Assembly (NCBI GenBank): GCA_964620325.1
Contig: CAZUIM010000008.1
Location: 1-64,000, forward strand
Origin: CAZMYM01 sp964620325
GTDB taxonomy: Bacteria; Bipolaricaulota; Bipolaricaulia; UBA7950; UBA9294
Direction of reading: 5' to 3'
DNA length: 64,000 nucleotides
Shown: one piece after another, positions 49,847-57,461 of the stretch
How positions within the stretch are numbered: the stretch's first letter is position 1
How the letters are laid out: each line of letters begins with the position of its first letter
The notes under the pieces: model-generated
Database searches by the model: none
Told to the model about the DNA's origin: nothing
What the model saw: the letters and a program-made list of their open reading frames with translations, nothing else
Made by a program: the position numbers and the translations under genes

Positions 49847-50947
49847 TCATCCGGCGTCGCAGCGTGCGACCGACCGATCCCGATCGAGAAGGCCGGCCAC
49901 CCAATCCCGTTGCTTCCAGAGGGCACAGCGCCCGTCCGTCTCGTCGAGAACGACGCCGCTTCCCAAGATCCTCTGGAGGAGCGGAGAGGCGAGCGCCTCC
50001 TCGAAGGAGACGTCGTTCAGGTTCGTGTCGGAGTAGGGTGAGAACGGACACGGCTCGACGTCGCCGTACGCGTTGATGTGGAGGAACCCACGACCGGCGG
50101 CGAGGCAGCCGCCGAGGGCGACCTCGTCGTGCGGAAAGGCGATGAACAGCGCCGGCAGGCTCTTGCGGTAGCGTGTCAGGCGCTCTTCGAGCACGCGGAC
50201 CTGCTCTGGATCGAGCTGAAGGTCTTCCGTCCCCGGTTGTACCGGTACGTAGTTGATGTAGTAGAAGAGCCGGCAGCCCCGGTCGATCAAAGCGCGAAGA
50301 TGGGCCTCCGAGGTCGCGAGGTCGAAGTTCTCGCGGGTCAACGTCGTCGAGGTGCCGAAGAATACGCGTCGATCCTTCAACTCCCTCATCGCCTCGACGA
50401 CGCGGGCGTGAGCGCCGCCGCCGCGCCGCAGGTCCGTCTGGTCTTCGTTCCCCTCAATCGACAGTACGGCGATCACGTGACGCTGTCGTCGCAGGGCCGT
50501 GATCTTCTCGTCGTCGAGGAGCGATCCGTTTGTGAACAGGAGGAAGAGAATGCGGCGGTGCGACGCCGTCGTTTCGAGAAGGCCGGGACGAAGGAGCGGC
50601 TCGCCGCCGGCGAGGAGAATGACCGACGAACCGAGGACTTCGGCCTCGCAGAGAAGCTGATCGACCCGGCGGTCATCCAACTCGGGGCGTTCCGATCGAT
50701 GCAGCAGATTCGCGTAGCAGCCGACGCAGGAGAGATTGCACCTTGCCGTGATGCTGTAGATCAGAAACGGTGGAACGTGAACTCCGCGCCGCCCTTGAAC
50801 GGCTCGTCGACGCGCGGCGAGTTGTTGTCGCCGCATCAGTGTGAGCGCCTGGGCGACCAAGCGCGGGTCGCTGCGGGTAATCCGCAGCCCGGTTCTGACG
50901 ACGTCGAGGATGGACGCCTCGAAGGCGATCCCCGTTTCGCTTGCCAT
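49847..50947 (-). CDS. Radical SAM protein (SPASM-like C-terminus)
   Basis: The 366-residue protein has the radical SAM cluster CNLSCVGCYAN preceded by FLIYSITAR, then the GGEPLLRPGLLE SAM-binding region and HVIAVLSIEGN. The C-terminal part has two cysteine-containing segments (GGCLAAGRGFLHINAYGDVE and PCPFSPYS), like SPASM/twitch domains that bind extra clusters. It resembles peptide- or heme-modifying radical SAM proteins; the substrate is unknown and no small precursor peptide was found next to it. The ATG at 50947 follows GGAGGG; a longer frame extends into non-coding sequence. Confidence 0.87.
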   Translation of the reverse strand: MASETGIAFEASILDVVRTGLRITRSDPRLVAQALTLMRRQQLAARRRAVQGRRGVHVPPFLIYSITARCNLSCVGCYANLLHRSERPELDDRRVDQLLCEAEVLGSSVILLAGGEPLLRPGLLETTASHRRILFLLFTNGSLLDDEKITALRRQRHVIAVLSIEGNEDQTDLRRGGGAHARVVEAMRELKDRRVFFGTSTTLTRENFDLATSEAHLRALIDRGCRLFYYINYVPVQPGTEDLQLDPEQVRVLEERLTRYRKSLPALFIAFPHDEVALGGCLAAGRGFLHINAYGDVEPCPFSPYSDTNLNDVSFEEALASPLLQRILGSGVVLDETDGRCALWKQRDWVAGLLDRDRSVARCDAG

Positions 50948-50984
50948 GATGTCCCCGTTCCCTCCTTGCGGGCTGATTCGGCGG

Positions 50985-51013
50985 ATTGTAGAGAGGGACG
51001 GGTCGTCCCTCAA
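50985..51013 (-). promoter_or_regulatory. Promoter of the radical SAM gene
   Basis: On the minus strand, TTGAGG (51013-51008), a 17-base spacer and TACAAT (50990-50985). The start near 50978 is about 31 bases before the ATG. Confidence 0.65.
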
Positions 51014-51200
51014 CAACAACGAACACGTCGGACAGGAGGCGCGCGATCGGCAGGGGCGGGCGTGAAGCGAAGGTGACGGACACGTGGCCGGCGGACGTCC
51101 GTCACTGCCTGTGTGGGGAATTGCGAGGGAGCCCGAAGAGATGCGGGTTCGGTGGATCACCATCGCGTGGGCCCCGTTTCTCCGGCCGGGTCGAGCCGGC

Positions 51201-51250
51201 TATGATGGAACGAACCGGGTGAGAGCGCTCGATTCCCGTGAGGGGGAATC
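51201..51250 (+). promoter_or_regulatory. Possible promoter and leader hairpin of the deoxynucleoside kinase gene
   Basis: TATGAT (51201-51206) is a good -10 box, but the -35 position (TTCTCC) is poor. The leader contains a perfect 7-bp hairpin GATTCCC/GGGAATC (51231-51250). No convincing gene lies between 51014 and 51334. Confidence 0.35.
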
Positions 51251-51334
51251 CTCCCGTTTCACTTCGTCGATCGCCGTTGTTGTCGGATTCGGGCCGATAG
51301 CGGGGGAACAAGGGACTCCGGCAAGGGGGAGATT

Positions 51335-52000
51335 GTGAGGGAGACGCGGACCATGATCCTATTCGAGGGGAACATCGCGGCGGGGAAGAGCACCGTGGGA
51401 CGAAGGCTGGCCGAGTCCGGGCTCTTCGGTTTCATCGAAGAGCCGGTCGGTTCGTGGCAGCAGGATTTCGAGGAGAACTTGCTCCATCTCTTCTACAAAG
51501 ACGCCAATCGGTGGGCTTTCACCTTCCAGCTCGCGGCGTTCACCACGCGAGCGAAGACGTGGACCGAGGTTCTCGCGATGACCGAACACAGCAGTGTCGT
51601 CCTCGAGCGGTCGATCTACTGCGATCGGTACGTGTTCGCGAAGAACTGCTATCAGTCGGGGCTGATGACGAAGACCGAGTGGCAGCTGTACTGCAAGTTG
51701 TGGGACTGGCTCCAACGCAACTGGTGTGCGCAGCCGGAACGGATCGTCTACATGCGAACGCCGGCCGAGATCTGTCACGAGCGAATCGTGGAACGTGGGC
51801 GGTCCGAGGAGACGGCGATACCGCTCGAGTACCTTCGTGATCTCGAGGTCCTGCACGACGAGTGGCTGATCGACAACCCCAAGGCGGTCATCATCGATGG
51901 GTGCCGCCAGTGGGAGGCGGAGGAGATCCACGATCTTCTCCAGGAGTCAGGCGTGAGGATTTCCCGTCGCGAGGAGCCGGTCGAGGCGAGACGCGCATAG
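51335..52000 (+). CDS. Deoxynucleoside kinase (dNK/dCK/dGK family)
   Basis: The 221-residue P-loop kinase phosphorylates deoxynucleosides for salvage. It has FEGNIAAGKSTVGRRLAE, the EEPVGSWQQDF segment, the ERS motif in VVLERSIYCDRYVFAKN, and an Arg-rich lid (ERGRSEETAIPLEYL). It resembles the eukaryote/Firmicutes-type family rather than thymidine kinase. The GTG at 51335 has AAGGGGGA in front; an ATG 6 codons later (MILFEGN) is also plausible. The next gene is another nucleoside-kinase-like protein, suggesting a nucleotide-salvage neighbourhood. Confidence 0.88.
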   Translation: MRETRTMILFEGNIAAGKSTVGRRLAESGLFGFIEEPVGSWQQDFEENLLHLFYKDANRWAFTFQLAAFTTRAKTWTEVLAMTEHSSVVLERSIYCDRYVFAKNCYQSGLMTKTEWQLYCKLWDWLQRNWCAQPERIVYMRTPAEICHERIVERGRSEETAIPLEYLRDLEVLHDEWLIDNPKAVIIDGCRQWEAEEIHDLLQESGVRISRREEPVEARRA

Positions 52001-52009
52001 GGGATTCAC

Positions 52010-52042
52010 ACGGGGAGGCGGGCTGTCTCGAGTTCTCCCCGT
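52010..52042. terminator. 8-bp hairpin after the deoxynucleoside kinase gene
   Basis: ACGGGGAG (52010-52017) pairs with CTCCCCGT (52035-52042) over a 17-base loop. There is no T-run. It lies 10 bases after the stop codon. Confidence 0.35.
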
Positions 52043-52097
52043 CGGGAAGCGCTCGCCCGTGGCTCGGCGGATGGTCGTCTCTGCGAGACCGGACGGT

Positions 52098-52126
52098 TTC
52101 GTGGGAAAAGCCGGTTCGGCTATACT
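52098..52126 (+). promoter_or_regulatory. Promoter of the ATP-cone kinase gene
   Basis: A strong TATACT (52121-52126) with a weak TTCGTG 17 bases upstream. The start codon at 52136 is 9 bases after the -10 box, so the transcript would have only a 2-4 base leader. No ribosome binding site is seen. Confidence 0.55.
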
Positions 52127-52135
52127 CGGCGGACG

Positions 52136-53623
52136 ATGGCCGTTGTCAACAAGATCGTCAAGATTCGCAAGCGGAATCACGCACTGGTCGCCTTCGATCA
52201 AGGGCGAATTGTGCGCGCGATCAGTCGTGCCGCAAAGGCTGTCGGCGGCTTCGGGCAGGATTACCTTTCCGGGATCAACGATCGCGTCTTCGCCGCCGGC
52301 AGGAACGAGAGGGGGATCGCCGAGTTCCTCTCCGACCTGGTCGTCGTCTGCTTGAATGCCGACGAACGTCACCACGTTTCGAATTTTCCCCCGACTGTGG
52401 AAGAGATCCAGGACATCGTTCTGCACGTGCTCAAGAGCAGCGGGTTCACGACGGTCGCAGACGCGTACACCTGCTTTCGGTGGGGGCACCATTGGGTTCG
52501 ACTGGGAGCGATCGACGAGGACCAGTTCGTCGGCGACGGATACCCGGCGAGCCAAATGGATCCGTTGATCGAGTGGAACCAAGAGCGGGACTGCGACACC
52601 GTCGAGGGGCTGAACGAGATCGTCCGTTCGGGCCGTCTGAAAGGACTGATCGACGCGTCACTCGACCGGTATGAGCGGACGCTGGACGAAGCCGCGAAGG
52701 CGATCCTCGACAGAGCCGAGGGTGGCGACGAGATCCGGATGATCTGGGTTTCCGGTCCGTCCTCTTCGGGAAAGACAACGACGACGGTCAAGCTGACCGA
52801 GCGGCTGGAGAAGGCGGGATTGCGGTTTCTGATGCTCAATCTCGACGATTATTTCTGGTCGTTGATCGAGCATCCGACCGACTGGATCGACGACCGCAAT
52901 TACGAAACGCCGGAGGCGCTGGATATCCAACTGCTGAACGAGCATCTGAGAGCGCTTCTCGACGGCGAGGTGATCCAGAAGCCGGTCTACAGCTTCAAGG
53001 AGGGGCACAGGACGGGGACGAAGCCGGTCCAGCGTGAGAAGGATCAGATCCTTCTCCTCGACTGCCTGCACGGGTATTACCCACCGATCACGGCCGGGAT
53101 CGATCCTACGGTCTGTTTCCGCGTGTACATCGAGGCGATGAACCCGCTGTATGAGCCGAATCCGATGCTTCCGCTCGACGACGCCGATCGATCCGATCGT
53201 CGTCTGACCCGATTCGAGGATGTCCGGCTTCTCCGGCGGATGCTTCGCGATGCGGTTCATCGAAACCATCATCCGCTCGCGACCCTGTTGCACTGGCATT
53301 ACGTCCGGGCCGGCGAGCTCTTTTCGATCATCCCGCTCAAGGGTCTCGCTGACGTCACCGTGAACGGAGGGATGCCGTTCGATCTTCCGATCATGAAACC
53401 CTTCTTCGCCGGGGAAGAACGGCTCTGGCCCTCGGAAGACGATCTGGCGAACTACCCATCGTTCCTCGATGCGCACATTCGGCACCGCCGCGTTTCTCGC
53501 CTTCTCGAATCGATCGAGGGGATCACCGTCGCCGAGGCGAGCGACACAAGGCTGATTCCGGGAGACTCTGTCGTTCGGGAGTTCATCGGCGGCAGCACGA
53601 TCCAGATTCCGCACAACGAGTAG
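52136..53623 (+). CDS. ATP-cone domain fused to a uridine kinase-like P-loop kinase
   Basis: The 495-residue protein has an ATP-cone at about residues 1-120 (VKIRKRNHALVAFDQGRIVR and the later DAYTCFRWGHHW), the nucleotide-sensing domain of ribonucleotide reductases. About residues 200-460 form a uridine-kinase-like P-loop domain: WVSGPSSSGKTTTTVKLTE, LMLNLDDYF, LDIQLLNEHLRALLDGEVIQ with PVYSFKEGHRTG, then LLDCLHGYYP. The kinase half resembles that of TGS/uridine-kinase nucleoside kinases of thermophiles and clostridia, with the N-terminal part replaced. 2-phosphoglycerate kinase, another ATP-cone kinase, is a less likely reading. Nucleotide-controlled nucleoside phosphorylation is inferred. 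Confidence 0.8.
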   Translation: MAVVNKIVKIRKRNHALVAFDQGRIVRAISRAAKAVGGFGQDYLSGINDRVFAAGRNERGIAEFLSDLVVVCLNADERHHVSNFPPTVEEIQDIVLHVLKSSGFTTVADAYTCFRWGHHWVRLGAIDEDQFVGDGYPASQMDPLIEWNQERDCDTVEGLNEIVRSGRLKGLIDASLDRYERTLDEAAKAILDRAEGGDEIRMIWVSGPSSSGKTTTTVKLTERLEKAGLRFLMLNLDDYFWSLIEHPTDWIDDRNYETPEALDIQLLNEHLRALLDGEVIQKPVYSFKEGHRTGTKPVQREKDQILLLDCLHGYYPPITAGIDPTVCFRVYIEAMNPLYEPNPMLPLDDADRSDRRLTRFEDVRLLRRMLRDAVHRNHHPLATLLHWHYVRAGELFSIIPLKGLADVTVNGGMPFDLPIMKPFFAGEERLWPSEDDLANYPSFLDAHIRHRRVSRLLESIEGITVAEASDTRLIPGDSVVREFIGGSTIQIPHNE

Positions 53624-53634
53624 CCGATCGGCCG

Positions 53635-53663
53635 TTGAACCGGGCGTCCGACCTCCTTACCCT
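53635..53663 (+). promoter_or_regulatory. Promoter of the DRG-like GTPase gene
   Basis: TTGAAC (53635-53640), a 17-base spacer and TACCCT (53658-53663). The start near 53670 is about 27 bases before the ATG. Confidence 0.5.
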
Positions 53664-53696
53664 ACGTGGAGTTCCGAGTCGAGGAGTGAGACGACG

Positions 53697-54671
53697 ATGC
53701 CGGCCAATCTGACGCCCGAGTTCAAGAAGGCGCGGGAGCGGTTCCGAGGAGCGGGATCGCCCGAGGAGAAGCTCGCCGCGCTCGAGGAGATGCTCGCGAC
53801 GATTCCCAAGCACAAGGGGACCGACAAGATGCAAGCCGACCTCAAGCGGCGGATCGCGAAGCTACGAGACGCGGGCGGCGGGAAGAAGACGAGTCGGCCC
53901 GGACTCGACCACATCTCCAAGGAAGGCGCGGGGCAGGTTGTCCTGGTGGGGCCGCCGAACAGCGGGAAGTCATCTCTTTTGGCACGATTGACGAACGCGA
54001 AGCCCGAGGTCGCGGCCTATCCCTTCTCGACCCTCATTCCTGTTCCGGGCATGATGGCGTTCGAGGACGTCGCCGTTCAGCTGATCGATCTTCCGCCACT
54101 GACGGCGGAGTACACGGAAGGGTGGGTCTACGGCTTGATTCGTGCGGCCGATCTCGCCGTCCTCGTCCACGACGCAAGCGAGGGGATCGGGGTGCTCGAT
54201 GCGGTCGGCGAGATCCTTGACCTGCTCGAGGATCGCCACGTTCGCCTCATTTCGACAGCGGGTGAGGAGATCGATGACGAGCGGATTCGTGAGATCCCGT
54301 GCCGTGTCGTCCTGACGAAGGTCGACGCGGCCGACGTCGAATCCACCGTCCTCGAAGAGCTTCCGTTCGAGACGATCGGAACGTCTGCCGAGACCGGCGA
54401 AGGGCTCGACCGGTTCCGCCGTCTGGTCTTTGACGCCCTTCGAATCGTCCGCATCTACACGAAGCTTCCGGGCCAGAAGCCGGACATGGATGAACCGTAC
54501 ACGCTGCCGATGGGGAGCACGGTCCTCGACGCCGTTCGGTCGGTTCACCGGGACTTCGTCGACCAGCTGAAGTTCGTGCGGATCTGGGGATCGGGTCGAT
54601 TTGATGGTCAGAAGGTGCCGTCCGAGCATATCGTCGAGGACGGGGACATCATCGAGATCCACGTCGGCTGA
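53697..54671 (+). CDS. DRG/Obg-type GTPase with C-terminal TGS domain
   Basis: The 324-residue protein has an N-terminal basic helical region, then a G domain with G1 LVGPPNSGKSSLLARLTN, the Obg-type switch PFSTLIPVPGMM, G3 IDLPPL and G4 LTKVDAAD. A TGS domain closes it (residues about 252-324, DEPYTLPMGSTVLDAVRSVH, IVEDGDIIEIHVG). The G3 Gly of DxPG is replaced by Pro (DLPP), which may alter hydrolysis. DRG-like proteins work at the ribosome. It differs from ObgE by lacking the glycine-rich N-terminal domain. Confidence 0.88.
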   Translation: MPANLTPEFKKARERFRGAGSPEEKLAALEEMLATIPKHKGTDKMQADLKRRIAKLRDAGGGKKTSRPGLDHISKEGAGQVVLVGPPNSGKSSLLARLTNAKPEVAAYPFSTLIPVPGMMAFEDVAVQLIDLPPLTAEYTEGWVYGLIRAADLAVLVHDASEGIGVLDAVGEILDLLEDRHVRLISTAGEEIDDERIREIPCRVVLTKVDAADVESTVLEELPFETIGTSAETGEGLDRFRRLVFDALRIVRIYTKLPGQKPDMDEPYTLPMGSTVLDAVRSVHRDFVDQLKFVRIWGSGRFDGQKVPSEHIVEDGDIIEIHVG

Positions 54672-54686
54672 GCGCCCGAGCCTCGC

Positions 54687-55553
54687 TCACGCCTGTTCCG
54701 CCTCGATCGTCATCAGGGCCCCGCGGATGCACATCTCGATCGACGACCGGTCGGCCGGCGTGAGGGTAACGTACTTCGGAGCAGCGAGGATGTCGCGGAC
54801 GACGTCTTCAGGTTCTCGGGTCTCGCGCAGTCTCCGGATCCTGTCGAACCAGATCGGAAGAGCCTGGGCGTAGCGATCGATCAAGGCCTCAGGCGGCTCG
54901 GACGCGATCCCGAAGTGCGTGAACGCGAGGGCGTTCGGACGCATCCGACGGAGGCGATCGAGCGTGGCGAGAGACGCGTCCAGGTCGAACCGAGGAGGGA
55001 CCGTCAGCGGGACGTCGACCAGGATGGCGTGGTTCCCGACTGCATCGCCGGTGAACAATGTCCCGGTTTCGTTGTCGAGGAAGCAGAGATGGTGCGGGGC
55101 GTGGCCCGGAGTGTGGATCGCTTCCACGATGCGGCCGTCGCCGAGGTCGAATCGTTCGCCGTCGTCGGCCCCGTACAACTGGGCGGAAGGGACGGGGGTC
55201 GGCGTGCCGTAGAGAGGGAAGAGGGTCGGACTTGCGGCGCGAACGCCTTCGATCAGTCGGCTCGGATCGGCGAGATGCGGAATCGCGCGTGGGTGAGCGA
55301 CAACGATCGTCTCCGGAGAGCCGATGGCGAGCTCGCCGGCGGAGCCGGCGTGATCGAGGTGAACGTGTGTGACGAACAGGTGGGACGGCCGTCGGCCGTC
55401 GAGTGCCACGCGAAGCCGCGCCGCCGCTCGCGGCGTCCCGGTTTCGACGAGTGCGATCTGCCGTCCGACCAAGAGGTAGGCGGCGCCGCGCCTCGCCGTC
55501 CCGTATTGATCGGTGTCGATGCAGCGAACGGGGGAGGAATCTCGATCGGCCAT
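54687..55553 (-). CDS. Metallo-beta-lactamase-fold hydrolase
   Basis: The 288-residue protein has the binuclear metal motif FVTHVHLDHAGSAGEL, a second His in IHTPGHAPHHLCFLD, GTLFTGDAV with the bridging Asp, and a late FTHFGI His. This is the general MBL hydrolase pattern of thioesterase-like or glyoxalase II-like proteins; the substrate is unknown. The ATG at 55553 gives the normal start. It follows the carrier gene on the same strand by 7 bases, so the two are probably co-transcribed. Confidence 0.87.
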   Translation of the reverse strand: MADRDSSPVRCIDTDQYGTARRGAAYLLVGRQIALVETGTPRAAARLRVALDGRRPSHLFVTHVHLDHAGSAGELAIGSPETIVVAHPRAIPHLADPSRLIEGVRAASPTLFPLYGTPTPVPSAQLYGADDGERFDLGDGRIVEAIHTPGHAPHHLCFLDNETGTLFTGDAVGNHAILVDVPLTVPPRFDLDASLATLDRLRRMRPNALAFTHFGIASEPPEALIDRYAQALPIWFDRIRRLRETREPEDVVRDILAAPKYVTLTPADRSSIEMCIRGALMTIEAEQA

Positions 55554-55560
55554 CGGGGAA

Positions 55561-56865
55561 TCAGAAGAGGCCGAGGCGGACAGCGAGAACAAGGGCGAGC
55601 GTCGCGAGGAGACAGCCGGCCAGACCGACCGGAGTGCCTGACCGGAGCCAGCGTCGGAACGTGAGGCGTTCTCCGATCGAGTCCGACATCGAGAGGACGA
55701 CGACGTTCGCCGCCGAGCCGAACGGCGTCAGATTGGCGCCGAAACCGACGCCGACGGCGAGGGCCCACCAGAGCGGAGCGACCGGAACGCCGTGGACGGC
55801 GAGTCCCTTGAGAATCGGAAGGAACGCGATGGTGAACGGGACGTTGCTGACCACGCCGGAGGCGATTGCCCCGACCCAGAGCACGACGATGATGGCGAAG
55901 TAGATCCCCTGTTCGGCGAGGAACGCGATCCCCTTCCCGAGTGTTCCGATGACGCCCGACGCCTCGAGGCCGCCGACGATCACGAACAGCGAGATGAAGA
56001 ACAGGAGAACGTCCCAGTGGACTTCCTTCAGGACCTTCTCGAAGTCCGGGCGGACCCAGAGAAGGCCGAAGCACGCCCCGATCAGCGCGACGAGCCCCGG
56101 ATGCAGCCCGATGAACTCGTGAATGAAGAACAGCACGATCGTAACACCGAGGGCGGCGAGCATCCGGCGCATCGTCGGGCGGTCGACGATCGCCCGACGC
56201 TCGTCCATCGCGAGCAGGCGATCGACGTTCGCCGGGCGGCGCCGCAGCGCCTTCCGGAAGATGAACAAGAGAATGGCCTGGCTGACGATCCAGACGATGA
56301 GAACGATCGGCGCCAAGTGAACGATGAAGTCGAGGAAGCCGAAGCCGGCGGCGGAGCCGATCAGAATGTTCGGCGGGTCCCCGATCAGGGTGGCGACACC
56401 GCCGACGTTGGAGAGGAGGACCTCGGCCATGACGAACGGGGTCGCCGGGATGCCGAGGACGTCCGCGAGCGAGATCGTCACCGGGACGACGATGATGATC
56501 GTCGTGACGTTGTCGAGAACCATCGAAACCACCGATGTGACGAGGCCGAGGGTAATGAGGAGAAGCCACGGTCTTCCCCTTCCGAGCTTCGCGGCCCGAA
56601 TGGCCAAGTACTGGAAGAAACCGGTCTCTTTGAGGAGGCCGACGATCATCATCATCCCAAAGAGTAGTAGGATTGTGTCGAAGTCGACAGACGCCACGGC
56701 GGCGTGTGCATCGAAGAACGACAGCCAAGATCCGAGGACGATCATCGCCGCGGCCCCCGCGATGGCAATGATGGTTCGGTGGACCTTCTCAAGGAAGATC
56801 GCAAGGTACGTGATGACGAAGATCAGCAGGGAAACGACAAACGGCCAGAGAGAGGCGTCGCTCAT
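55561..56865 (-). CDS. ArsB/NhaD-superfamily ion transporter
   Basis: The 434-residue protein has about 11-12 helices and the signatures of the ion transporter superfamily: FDTILLLFGMMMIVGLLKET, VLDNVTTIIIVVPVTI, NVGGVATLIGDPPNILIGS and, in the second half, VVSNVPFTIAFLPILKG. The duplicated hairpin with DNVTT and SNVPF is typical of P-protein/NhaD/ArsB relatives. Candidate substrates are Na+/H+, arsenite or organic anions; no ars genes are near. It is coupled with the MBL hydrolase gene. Confidence 0.85.
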   Translation of the reverse strand: MSDASLWPFVVSLLIFVITYLAIFLEKVHRTIIAIAGAAAMIVLGSWLSFFDAHAAVASVDFDTILLLFGMMMIVGLLKETGFFQYLAIRAAKLGRGRPWLLLITLGLVTSVVSMVLDNVTTIIIVVPVTISLADVLGIPATPFVMAEVLLSNVGGVATLIGDPPNILIGSAAGFGFLDFIVHLAPIVLIVWIVSQAILLFIFRKALRRRPANVDRLLAMDERRAIVDRPTMRRMLAALGVTIVLFFIHEFIGLHPGLVALIGACFGLLWVRPDFEKVLKEVHWDVLLFFISLFVIVGGLEASGVIGTLGKGIAFLAEQGIYFAIIVVLWVGAIASGVVSNVPFTIAFLPILKGLAVHGVPVAPLWWALAVGVGFGANLTPFGSAANVVVLSMSDSIGERLTFRRWLRSGTPVGLAGCLLATLALVLAVRLGLF

Positions 56866-57144
56866 TCAAGAATCATCTCGCCGGTTCGGGGTTTTCGATC
56901 CTATCGCGAGACGGCCGTCTGCGCAATCCCGTCCCGGCTGCACAGCAGACAACGCCGACACAGCTGCGCCCGAAGAGTGCTCTCGTCGGTTGCCGCCGAC
57001 GGTCGTCCGCCTCGCCGAGCCTACCGAGTGCCGTAGGAGGAGCAGCTATCCATGAGAGAATCCCTAGCCTCCATGACAAGGAACGTTCGCGCTCGGCGCT
57101 GCGAAGGGTTGTTGCACTATACATTCCATTACAGGAGGTATCAC
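56866..57144. other. Intergenic region without a recognisable gene
   Basis: Between the divergent carrier gene and the Lhr remnant I see no gene supported by family motifs, no clear promoter and no structured RNA. A TATACAT (57118-57124) with no matching -35 box precedes the small ORF at 57145. Confidence 0.4.
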
Positions 57145-57228
57145 ATGCTAGTCGGAACTGCGCTCGCGGCGATTCAGCAACATCGAGAGTCGCGGTTGAT
57201 CGGATCGAGTGAATCCGGAGAATCTTGA
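57145..57228 (+). CDS. Possible 27-residue peptide
   Basis: An ATG 6 bases after AGGAGGT opens a 28-codon frame (MLVGTALAAIQQHRESRLIG, then a serine-rich end). The ribosome binding site is very good. The peptide has no known relatives that I recognise, and it overlaps the start of the helicase remnant. It could be an upstream ORF left from the decayed gene. Confidence 0.25.
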   Translation: MLVGTALAAIQQHRESRLIGSSESGES

Positions 57229-57461
57229 CGTCAGCGACGACGCGCTCGACCTGTTCCATCCGTCGATCGAGGAGCGGTTCCGGGGAAGCTTCGCGAAGCC
57301 GATGGGCTGTTGCGTCACGAGGAATTCCGCGAATCGCGTCCGTCCGTGGCGCAGCCATTGTGGAAGCGTCGGTGGGAGACGAGCTCGAGGGACTCGGGCT
57401 CATGAGAGAGGATCAAGCAATGATCTTGCACAGGACTCACGGGGTGAGGAATGAGTCGTGA
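57209..57461 (+). pseudogene. Remnant of an Lhr-type DEAD/DEAH helicase (N-terminus, frameshifted)
   Basis: One frame reads DDALDLFHPSIEERFRGSFA then KP, the usual opening of Lhr-like helicases (LFHP...WF...F..PT). After a shift of frame near 57302 the sequence continues WAVASRGIPRIASVRG, AAIVEASVGDE, recalling QxRGIPxIxxGxxxIVxAPTGSGKT but with the Walker A motif destroyed. No later helicase motifs follow; pus10 begins instead. The match is by eye and could be coincidence. Confidence 0.4.

Noticed and set aside
48915..50051. 378-residue minus-strand open frame after the radical SAM gene
   Set aside because: Its start overlaps the radical SAM stop as ATGA, but the product is Arg-rich and continues through SRP RNA and tRNA; the DUF4392 motifs lie in another frame.
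51084..51338. 84-codon plus-strand frame before the deoxynucleoside kinase
   Set aside because: No ribosome binding site, no recognisable pattern, and it contains the candidate promoter and leader hairpin.
56873..57403. 176-codon minus-strand frame between the carrier gene and pus10
   Set aside because: Low-complexity Ser/Arg-rich product; the opposite strand carries the helicase-like remnant and there is no start context.
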